A DNA stretch of 64,000 nucleotides from AP-15 sp963732095 (lineage in GTDB: Bacteria; Pseudomonadota; Alphaproteobacteria; ATCC43930; CGMCC-115725), in NCBI GenBank assembly GCA_963732095.1, contig CAVSZA010000063.1, positions 1-64,000 on the forward strand. Direction: 5' to 3'. The position numbers were made by a program, and so were the translations under genes. Under the pieces are notes generated by a model that was not told the origin of the DNA, did not search any database, and saw only the letters and a program-made list of their open reading frames with translations. Of this stretch, positions 37,408 through 44,815 are shown in pieces (positions within the stretch are counted from its first letter, which is position 1; every line of letters starts with the position of its first letter).

Positions 37408-39189
37408 GTGCTCGACGAAAGGACAGAGAGTGTCACGCGCCGGCTGGCGGCTATTCTGGTAGCCGGCTATAGCCGCTTGCTACCCGGCGATGAGAAGGAG
37501 AACTTTGCCGAGCTGAGGGGGCTTCTGACCGGGGTCGTCGAACCGCAAATCGACAAATTCGGCGGAAATATCTTCAAGGAGACCACCGAAATAGTCCTCG
37601 CTGATTTCGACGACGTCGTCGAGGCGGCGCGCTGTGCGGCGGCTCTGCGCGATGCGGTCGCGCAAACGAACCAGGCGCTGCCGGAGGAACAGCGCATCGC
37701 GATGCGGATCGGGATCAATTTCGGCGACATCATCGCCGAGGAAGGCGACATCTTCGGCGACGGCGTCAACATTGCGGCGCGAGTCGAGGCGCTGGCCAAG
37801 CCCGGCAGCGTCTACGTGTCGGAGATCGTCCATCAACAGGTCGCCGACAAGGTCAATTTCGAATTCGAGGATCTCGGCCCCCAGAGCCTGAAGAACATTG
37901 CGAGACCCATCAGGGTCTACCGGATGGCCGGCGAGATGGCCGAGCTGTCGGAAGACCTCGTCGCCGCTGCCACGCCCGCGGCGAGCGCGCCGGATTTCGA
38001 CGATCGGCGCGCCATCGCGGTATTGCCGTTCGCCAATTTCAGCGGCGATCCCGAGCAGGAGTTTTTCGCCGACGGCATCACCGAGGACATCATCTCGATG
38101 CTCGCCGGCTGGCGCGCCTTTCCGGTGATCGCCCGCAACTCGACCTTCACCTACAAGGGCAAGGCTGTCGACATCAAGAAGGTCGGCGAAGAATTGGGCG
38201 TGCGCTATGTCCTCGAGGGCAGCGTGCGCAAATCGGGCCGCCGCGTCCGCGTCACGATGCAGTTGATCCGGGCCGACACGAACCATCACATCATGGCCGA
38301 GAGGTACGATCGCGACCTCACCGATTTGTTCGAGCTGCAAGACGAGATCGCCCACGCCATCGCCGGCGCAATCGAGCCGGAGCTCCTCAAATTCGAACGC
38401 GAGCGCATCGCCGAGCGGCCGCCACAGAGCGAGGACGCCTACGAACTCTACCAGCGCGCCGTGTGGCACCATTACCGGCAGAACAAGGCGGACAACATCG
38501 AGGCGCAAGGCTATTTCCGGCGTGCGCTGGGTATCGATGCGCAATATCCGCAGGCCACCGCAGGTCTCTCGATCGCGCTATCGGCCGCGGCTAGTCTTGG
38601 GTGGGCGGACAATGTCGATGCCCTTTTCGAGGAGGCTTACGACCTCGCGCAAAAGGCCGTTACCCTCGACCCGCGCTACCCCAATGCGCACTTTGCACTT
38701 GGCCTGGTGTGCATGTGGACCCGCCGTTCCGAGCGCGCGATCGCAGCGTTTGAGGAGGCGATCAAGTTCAACCCGAGCTTTGCCGCGGCCCACGTGCTGC
38801 TCGGACAGATGTACCTTTACGCCGGGCGGCGGCAAGAGACGATCGAGCAGGCGGAAAAGGGGATCCGTCTCAGTCCCAGTGATCCGCGCCTGTTCATCTG
38901 GCTGCCCGCGCTGGCCGGGGCGCAGTACCAGCTGCGGCACTATGCGGAGGCTGTCGAAGCTGGGCGGCGATCGTGGTCTCTGAACCGGAATTGGCCGCAC
39001 GGTCTGCGCTATGTCGTCGCCGGGTTGGCCCAGCTCGGCAGGATCGGGGAGGCGCAGGCAGCGCTTGCCCAACTCAAGCTGATGGACGCGAACCTCGAAT
39101 TTTCCGCAAGCGTGTTTCGGCGGAATTGGCCTAATCCGGCTGACGTCGATCACCTCCTGGAGGGGCTGCGCAAGGCCGGGTTCGAGTAA
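37408..39189 (+). CDS. Class III cyclase-homology / TolB-like / TPR protein, substrate-site half (C2-like)
   Basis: This 593-residue paralogue of the preceding gene has the same layout: cyclase homology (1-175), TolB-like (about 190-335: IAVLPFANFSGDPEQEFFADGITEDII) and TPR. The first metal Asp is missing because three residues are deleted (RLAAIL-VAGYSRLL), and the second is E61 in KETTEIVLADF. It keeps the substrate Lys K57, D114 (GDIFGDG), N121 and R125 (VNIAAR). Numbering is identical to the partner, so the two halves align without further gaps. By itself it should be inactive; with the partner it could supply the missing residues. The start is GTG. Confidence 0.86.
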   Translation: MLDERTESVTRRLAAILVAGYSRLLPGDEKENFAELRGLLTGVVEPQIDKFGGNIFKETTEIVLADFDDVVEAARCAAALRDAVAQTNQALPEEQRIAMRIGINFGDIIAEEGDIFGDGVNIAARVEALAKPGSVYVSEIVHQQVADKVNFEFEDLGPQSLKNIARPIRVYRMAGEMAELSEDLVAAATPAASAPDFDDRRAIAVLPFANFSGDPEQEFFADGITEDIISMLAGWRAFPVIARNSTFTYKGKAVDIKKVGEELGVRYVLEGSVRKSGRRVRVTMQLIRADTNHHIMAERYDRDLTDLFELQDEIAHAIAGAIEPELLKFERERIAERPPQSEDAYELYQRAVWHHYRQNKADNIEAQGYFRRALGIDAQYPQATAGLSIALSAAASLGWADNVDALFEEAYDLAQKAVTLDPRYPNAHFALGLVCMWTRRSERAIAAFEEAIKFNPSFAAAHVLLGQMYLYAGRRQETIEQAEKGIRLSPSDPRLFIWLPALAGAQYQLRHYAEAVEAGRRSWSLNRNWPHGLRYVVAGLAQLGRIGEAQAALAQLKLMDANLEFSASVFRRNWPNPADVDHLLEGLRKAGFE

Positions 39190-39355
39190 ACAACGACGCC
39201 GACCACGTCCCAAGCGCCTGTCGGTCTGAGCGGGCGATTACTCTCGTGTCCTACGGGAAGCACAACGGCCGGCAGCCCACTGCGGGCAGTTTGCCTGTGG
39301 CAGGGCAGCTGGGCGTTCTCTCTATCTCGTCCCGGTGCCGCTGCCTCCTATGCGG

Positions 39356-42300
39356 TCAACCAGAGCATTGGTTGTGGCCTGACACCTTGTTTGAGCCGGA
39401 CGTCGGCACAGGGTTGTTGCCCGTGCATTGCAGATTGCCGCTGACCGTATTGCCGGGGCAATTCTGCAGCGTGGGTGGCTCCCCGATCTGGATCGGGCTG
39501 CGGTTGTTTTGCACTTGCAGATTGCCCTTGACTGTGGTGCCGCATATCGTGCCCAGCTGCGTCCCGGGGACGTTCTGGATCTGCAGATTGCCGTCGATCA
39601 ACACGCCGGGACCGAGAGTGAAGGTGCTTCCCTGCGAAATCTGAACATTGCCAAAGACGTGCGCCGATGAGGCGAGAACGAGCATGCCGGCGTTGTCGGT
39701 GAGGTTGCCGTCGACTGCGCAGTTGAGCCAGACCCCGGTCGATAGCACGCCGGTTGGGTCGCCGTTGATCGTCAGATTTCCCTTGATCTCGCAAGGACTC
39801 GTATAGGTGCATTGCTCGCCGGCGGAGACGGTCACATTGCCGTTGATAACGCCGGTGTTGGTGGTTCCGTTGTTGCAAGTTTGCCCCGGTTGGTCCGCTT
39901 CCTCCTTTGGATTGGCATCGGAAAGCCCCGTCTGTGTCGGGTCGTAAAGACACTGCGAGGGGTTATTAGGATCTGGCGTACAGGCCATGGGTCCGGACAC
40001 CAGCGGAAGCGAGATGCCAAGAACGGCTGGCCCGCCGCAGCATTCACCATAGACAAGGTCAAACGGAAACGTGCCGGAAGGCCCATTATAGGTGGCAGGC
40101 GTTGTCGTAAACGCTGTACGTCCGGGAGCATTAATTACGAGATTGCTGCCGATCTGGAGCTGAAGTCCGTCGTCATGGCCCGCCTGGAACATTTCACCGG
40201 TTGTGACCGCGACGTTCCCGGTGAATTCGAGCACCGTGTTGTCGAGGGTAGAGTTGAGGGCGGCTGAGGTGCCTGTCAGGACCGTGGCGCCACCGCTCGC
40301 CAGAAAGTTGCCCAGCGTGTCACTGTCTGAGTTAGCACTGTTAAAACAGAGAGTGTCCCCGGCGAAGGTGGCTCCGGTGCAAGCAGGGTTGGGGGAGGGG
40401 ACAGAAAACGTTGCGTCGGGCGCGCCATGCGAGAAGCCAATTACCGCGTTCGTAGCGGCGGCATTATTCAAATAGGCAGACCCCGTAACGGTTCCGGCCT
40501 GGCTGGTCCCCGCGCTGGACAGAGCCGCGAGGAGCACATTTTCCTTGACGATCCGCGGCGAAACCGTCGGGTCGGGGCGCCACGAGCTTGAGATCAGGGG
40601 GAGCGATACCGCCGGGCAGCTCCCGAGCTCGCTCGTTGTTGCGTACCCGTCGCTGAAAATGTAGGTGATTTTGGCCTTGCAAAGATCATCGTTGGTGATC
40701 GGCGCACCCCCGCCGCTGAGGATACCCTTGGAAAAGAGGATGCTTTTGAGGATACCGTTTGAGAAGCTGATCGAGTCGTGCACCCCGAGGCCTGGCGGCC
40801 CGAACTTGACCATCAGGCACTCCGCAGTCGCGGAAGCGCATGGGCTATCGGCCGCCGTTCCAATACTAGCATTGGCCGAATTGTCATCAGCGCCGGGATG
40901 GTAGGCGATGTCCTTCCCAATCGGGTTATCGTCGGCTTCCGGGTAGTAGGTCACGTTCTGGACAAGGTCCTTCCGAGACCGCGAGACGATATGGAAGGGG
41001 TTGTGTCTGGCGAAGGTTTGTCCCGGAGGAAGCGTCACGACCCAGGCGGCAAGTGTCTCTCCCGGTTTGCCGCCGGTGGGTCCGGACAAATCGAAGATCG
41101 GGCCAGTATAGCTGCCGCCGGTCCCCAACTGCGCCCTGGTCGTCTCTTGCGGTATCGGGTTGAGGAACCCGCTCTGGATGAGAAACGGGGAGAGCAACCC
41201 GCTCCCGCCCGTCAGCACCTCTGCCTGCTGCGACAAAGGCAATTGCGACGACATTGCAGACGATGGGGTGTTCACCTGATCGGCCATTCCATTGTGCAAT
41301 GTTGGCAACGGAACTTTGATACCCGAAACGGTAGTAAAACACGTGGATAGCGTTGTGCCCTGTGGGGCAAGTACACACCCGACCGTCAATTCAGTGCGGA
41401 GGCTCCCGGTCGTCATCAGGTTGGCACTGCACGTCGGATAGCTCGGATCACACTCCCCGACCAGAGGATTAGTCGGGATCGGCGGCACGACCCCTAGGGG
41501 GGCGGAGTAGGGGGGCGGGATGAAGGGCCCCGCTGCGAAAGTCGTGTGGTCGAGGCCGAGAACATGGCCGAGCTCGTGAGCGAGCGTGCTCGCGCGGGGA
41601 GGGGGCGAGGTGCGGGAACGCGGGTACCCGAAGACATTCTGCGCGATAGCGACCCCGTTGTTGCCGATCCAGCTGAAGCCGAAGAGCGTGCCCCCCGCTT
41701 GTTGAGGCGGCGGGTTGAGCGTGTTGACGAAGAACATGTTGATCACGTTCGACGGGAAGCCTAACGGCTGAAATGGATAATTCGGATTCGGATTCGGAAG
41801 GTTGGTCGTGGGGCTTATCCCAAAGGTCGGCGTACCCTGCTTAATCTGGTTCTGAAACGAGAGGGTCAGGAAATCCGAGCTCTGAAAAATGGTGGCTCCG
41901 GCGCTATTCGTGGTCTGCGTAACATTCAGCGTCTGAAAAGTCGTGCCAGTGCTCGTGTTGATGGGCGAGTTGTATGTCGCCATTTTAAGCCACATCAAGT
42001 CGACGCCGAGTTGGTTCAACAGCGTCCGGGTGATGTCTACTCCCGGTGTCGTGTAACCGGTAGAAGGCGGGCTCACTCCCGTCGCCGGATCGACGGTGAA
42101 GCCGATCGGGTTCAGACTGGCCTCGTTCGCCGGTTCGCCCGCCGAGTTGAAGGGCGCGCCCGCGGTGCCCGGATTGCCTACTCCGTTCGCCGATGTCGCG
42201 TTGAACGGCGCGCAGGTCGAAGTCCCGCTGGTTCCACATACGTCGATCGGCTGGACTACGATGTAACAGGGGACCTGCCCCGGGGAGGGGAGTGGATTAG

Positions 42301-42400
42301 GGATGCACTGGGCAAGTGCGCTGCCGGAGACTAGGCAAGCAGACGTTGACAAAAGGAAAGACCTCACCATCCGGCCTGGGCGCCGCTTCATATCACCCAT
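39356..42400 (-). CDS. Secreted metzincin metalloprotease with repetitive C-terminal beta domain
   Basis: The start at 42400 (MGDMKRRPGRMVRSFLL) follows an excellent ribosome-binding site (GGGGAGG, 7-bp spacer); the frame extends upstream without one. A Sec signal (ACLVSGSALAQ) leads to a protein of 1014 residues. The zinc motif HELGHVLGLDH (complement of 41546-41578) plus a Met-turn (NLMTTG) identify a metzincin, possibly matrixin-like. The last 170 residues are a repetitive beta pattern: INGNVTVSAGEQC, EIKGNLTINGDPTGV, VDGNLTDNAG, VFGNVQISQGS, IDGNLQIQN, VKGNLQVQN, VSGNLQCTG. This resembles solenoid or polymer-forming domains. A CRP-type site lies 57 bp upstream. Confidence 0.8.
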   Translation of the reverse strand: MGDMKRRPGRMVRSFLLSTSACLVSGSALAQCIPNPLPSPGQVPCYIVVQPIDVCGTSGTSTCAPFNATSANGVGNPGTAGAPFNSAGEPANEASLNPIGFTVDPATGVSPPSTGYTTPGVDITRTLLNQLGVDLMWLKMATYNSPINTSTGTTFQTLNVTQTTNSAGATIFQSSDFLTLSFQNQIKQGTPTFGISPTTNLPNPNPNYPFQPLGFPSNVINMFFVNTLNPPPQQAGGTLFGFSWIGNNGVAIAQNVFGYPRSRTSPPPRASTLAHELGHVLGLDHTTFAAGPFIPPPYSAPLGVVPPIPTNPLVGECDPSYPTCSANLMTTGSLRTELTVGCVLAPQGTTLSTCFTTVSGIKVPLPTLHNGMADQVNTPSSAMSSQLPLSQQAEVLTGGSGLLSPFLIQSGFLNPIPQETTRAQLGTGGSYTGPIFDLSGPTGGKPGETLAAWVVTLPPGQTFARHNPFHIVSRSRKDLVQNVTYYPEADDNPIGKDIAYHPGADDNSANASIGTAADSPCASATAECLMVKFGPPGLGVHDSISFSNGILKSILFSKGILSGGGAPITNDDLCKAKITYIFSDGYATTSELGSCPAVSLPLISSSWRPDPTVSPRIVKENVLLAALSSAGTSQAGTVTGSAYLNNAAATNAVIGFSHGAPDATFSVPSPNPACTGATFAGDTLCFNSANSDSDTLGNFLASGGATVLTGTSAALNSTLDNTVLEFTGNVAVTTGEMFQAGHDDGLQLQIGSNLVINAPGRTAFTTTPATYNGPSGTFPFDLVYGECCGGPAVLGISLPLVSGPMACTPDPNNPSQCLYDPTQTGLSDANPKEEADQPGQTCNNGTTNTGVINGNVTVSAGEQCTYTSPCEIKGNLTINGDPTGVLSTGVWLNCAVDGNLTDNAGMLVLASSAHVFGNVQISQGSTFTLGPGVLIDGNLQIQNVPGTQLGTICGTTVKGNLQVQNNRSPIQIGEPPTLQNCPGNTVSGNLQCTGNNPVPTSGSNKVSGHNQCSG

Positions 42401-42430
42401 TGTTAAACCTCCCCTTCGCAACGTGCGCAA

Positions 42431-42445
42431 AAAGTGTCTCACTTT
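42431..42445. promoter_or_regulatory. Palindrome AAAGTG-TCT-CACTTT in the metzincin upstream region
   Basis: A perfect 6+3+6 inverted repeat lies between the CRP-type site and the metzincin start codon. It could be a repressor site or an RNA hairpin in the leader. No known operator matches it. Confidence 0.35.
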
Positions 42446-42457
42446 GATCGACCCGAG

Positions 42458-42473
42458 TGTGAGCCAGTTCACA
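42458..42473. promoter_or_regulatory. CRP-type operator upstream of the metzincin gene
   Basis: TGTGA-GCCAGT-TCACA, flanked by AG and CT to extend the palindrome (AGTGTGA ... TCACACT). Read on the minus strand it lies 57 bp before the ATG at 42400. It shares its outer 7-mers with the site at 37333. It is also 260 bp upstream of the divergent secreted-protein gene at 42733. Confidence 0.66.
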
Positions 42474-42529
42474 CTTGGCAGAATGTGCAGCCGATATTTT
42501 GCCGGTTCGCAAGGTAAGCTCGCGTAACC

Positions 42530-42574
42530 GAATGTGACAAAATCGCGCAAATGCCAGACGAATGCAACAAAATC
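42530..42574 (+). repeat. Two direct 15-mers GAATG(TG/CA)ACAAAATC, 30 bp apart
   Basis: GAATGTGACAAAATC at 42530-42544 and GAATGCAACAAAATC at 42560-42574 are in direct orientation, offset by 30 bp (about three helical turns). They lie between the divergent metzincin and secreted-protein genes. They look like a direct-repeat binding site for a dimeric or tandem regulator; nothing more can be said. Confidence 0.5.
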
Positions 42575-42732
42575 CTGGCTTTTTTTGTTAACCAACACAA
42601 TGGTAGCGTTAACCATTACAATTCGTTGGCAATTGAGCCAAGTTTCGTCAAACATGCGCCGGGCGGACGAAGATGATCCGCTTCGTCCTCAAAAAGCGGA
42701 GGCACACGGTAAGTCCATCGATCAGGTCCTTC

Positions 42733-43938
42733 ATGTATTCTCGTCTCACCGGTGCGGTCGCCGCCCTATGGCTGTGCTGCGCGGGCCCGGCATGGGCGGG
42801 CGACGGCGGCAGCGATTTGGCATCCCTCAACAATGGCCTGGGAGACCTCTGCAGTTTTCTTGAAAACACCTTTTTCGTGCCACTGCCGTCCTGCCCGCAA
42901 GCGCCGACGATTACCCAGGGAATTTTGCAACTCGCCTCGTGGAGCCTCGTCCCGAACGAGATGATCAGCGCCGTCAATGCCATCCCAATTGGGCAGCGCG
43001 TCAACGCGGGCAGCCCCTCGATCCCGCCGGTTGGACCGATACCACCGCCGATTACCTCTGCGCTCCCGATAACCGGCACCGAATTGTCGGGCCTTCTGGC
43101 GAACTTGACGCCGATCGCCTTTATCAGCTCGTCCCCGGGGCCAGCAAAGGCGACGCAGCTCTATAACACTGATGCAGACATCTTCTTGTATGGAGTGGCA
43201 AGCTTGTCGAATTCTTCAACTCAGTCTGTACAACCTGACACGCTCTATTTGCTTTACGATGACACATCGCGAACCAACGGGAACTTGAAGCAGGGCGCAA
43301 CTGTCGCCGAGTTTTCGCTCCCGCTGGTGGTCCTGACCGGTTATCCCTCTGCGCCGACGGAGACCTTAGTGCCGACGACCCTCCAGTTTATAGCTACCGG
43401 CGCTGGGGACTGCTCGGCCAGCACTGTTTCCGGCAACTTCTCTGGGAAAGGAACCCAGACCCTAAAGGCCGCCCAGATTGGCGTAAACTGCGCGGTCGTC
43501 TTTGCCCCGTCGCCGCTTTCGGCGAAGTCGCATGCCATCTTCGAGCTCGCGGTCCCGCTCGTGGTCACCTTGACCACTGACCCGCTATATTTCTCCAATC
43601 CGATCTCCAATCTTGAACCCGTTGGGTTCTCCTTCAAGATCGACGAAACCGGCTTCACTCCCCCTTCCGTTCAGCCCCCGCAAACTCCCATCTTGGGAGC
43701 AAACGGAAATTCCATTGGCATCGGGCCCGCCGCGGTCCCGCTGTGCACGGGGCTCCCGTGTCCTCCACCGACGCCGCCGGCCCCTGTCTCCCCGCTCTGC
43801 GCGAATCTTCCCGCCGGCAACGGCAATGGACAGGCCCCCGTCCCTGGTGTCGCGGCGTACTATGCCATCACGACGGTCGGTGAGACGCTTCTCTCAGCAG
43901 CGGTTCCCCCGTTTTCTACGAGCGTGTGTCCGTTCTGA
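42733..43938 (+). CDS. Secreted protein of unknown function, divergent from the metzincin
   Basis: Using the ATG at 42733 the product starts with a signal peptide (MYSRLTGAVAALWLCCAGPAWAG) and has about 401 residues. The upstream frame (from 42673) would add 20 basic residues. The mature part is rich in Pro, Ser, Thr and Leu, with Cys pairs (LCSFLENTFFVPLPSC; GDCSASTVSG ... GVNCAVVF). A Pro-rich C-terminal linker (PCPPPTPPAPVSPLC) precedes the end. No domain is recognised. The shared upstream region and the similar secreted, Cys-containing nature suggest a functional link with the metzincin, for example as substrate, inhibitor or surface partner. Confidence 0.6.
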   Translation: MYSRLTGAVAALWLCCAGPAWAGDGGSDLASLNNGLGDLCSFLENTFFVPLPSCPQAPTITQGILQLASWSLVPNEMISAVNAIPIGQRVNAGSPSIPPVGPIPPPITSALPITGTELSGLLANLTPIAFISSSPGPAKATQLYNTDADIFLYGVASLSNSSTQSVQPDTLYLLYDDTSRTNGNLKQGATVAEFSLPLVVLTGYPSAPTETLVPTTLQFIATGAGDCSASTVSGNFSGKGTQTLKAAQIGVNCAVVFAPSPLSAKSHAIFELAVPLVVTLTTDPLYFSNPISNLEPVGFSFKIDETGFTPPSVQPPQTPILGANGNSIGIGPAAVPLCTGLPCPPPTPPAPVSPLCANLPAGNGNGQAPVPGVAAYYAITTVGETLLSAAVPPFSTSVCPF

Positions 43939-44001
43939 GCCTGGACGCGGACGTCCGGCAAGAGACGAGTTCGCCGTACTAGAAGACGCGAGGAGGCGCC
44001 G

Positions 44002-44709
44002 CTGACGCTCGCGGTTCTTCTTGGCAGCTTGCTAGCGGTCGGCTTATGGGAATTCTGCCGGCCGCGGCGGCGGCCGGAGTTTCCGGCGCTGCGGCGGCGG
44101 CTCGGCAACATCGGCATTTGGCTCCTCAATCTCGTCCTCGCGGCCTTTACCTTCGCGCCACCCAACACCTTCCGGCCGCAGCTCGAGGCAACTTTTGGCG
44201 TAGCTTTGCCCTCATGGCCGATCGCCGATCCATGGTTGAGTTTTGCCGCGGCCTTCCTGCTGCTCGATTTGCTGCAATACGCTATGCATCGCTGTCAGCA
44301 CGCGGTGCCGTTCCTGTGGCGGTTCCACGCCATGCATCACTCCGATCCCGATGTCGATGTCACGACCTCGGTGCGCCATCATCCGATCGAGTATTTGCTC
44401 GCCACGGGGGTCTATTGGCTCACGGTGCTGGCGCTCGATGTCCCGGTGGCCGTCGTGCTGATCCACGGGCTGACCGTATTCGCCGCCGCCGCCGTCACGC
44501 ACGGCAACACCAGGTTTCCCGAATGGCTGGAGCGCCTTTTGCAGCCAGTGGTCATCACCCTCGACTTACACCTGGTCCACCACTCCATCGCCTATGACGA
44601 GGCGAACGCCAATTTCGGCGCCGTCCTGTCGATCTGGGACCGGCTCTTTGGGACCTACCTCCGGCTCACCCGCGCCCAGCAGGAGCGGCTCGTCTTCGGC
44701 GTCCGTTAA
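44002..44709 (+). CDS. Fatty acid hydroxylase/sterol desaturase superfamily membrane enzyme
   Basis: This is a di-iron membrane enzyme with the His clusters of the superfamily: HRCQH, FHAMHHSDPDVD, RHHPIE and HLVHHSIAYDEANANFG. Several hydrophobic helices (NIGIWLLNLVLAAFTF, WLSFAAAFLLLDLLQYAM, YWLTVLALDVPVAVVLIHGL) anchor it. It is about 235 residues, the size of small bacterial members acting on lipids, carotenoids or hopanoids. The start is unsettled: AGGAGG at 43991 favours a CTG at 44002 (TLAVLLGSLLAVGLW), whereas the first standard start is the TTG at 44029. It precedes the acyl-CoA synthetase gene by 106 bp. Confidence 0.82.
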   Translation: MTLAVLLGSLLAVGLWEFCRPRRRPEFPALRRRLGNIGIWLLNLVLAAFTFAPPNTFRPQLEATFGVALPSWPIADPWLSFAAAFLLLDLLQYAMHRCQHAVPFLWRFHAMHHSDPDVDVTTSVRHHPIEYLLATGVYWLTVLALDVPVAVVLIHGLTVFAAAAVTHGNTRFPEWLERLLQPVVITLDLHLVHHSIAYDEANANFGAVLSIWDRLFGTYLRLTRAQQERLVFGVR

Positions 44710-44815
44710 TTGCCGCGGCGCGAATGCCTGAAGCCCTCCGCAATGCTCATGACCCCCTGGCGGATTTCCCGTGCTATAGTTATGCATTGACCCACTCGGC
44801 GCTGCAGGAGCGACG

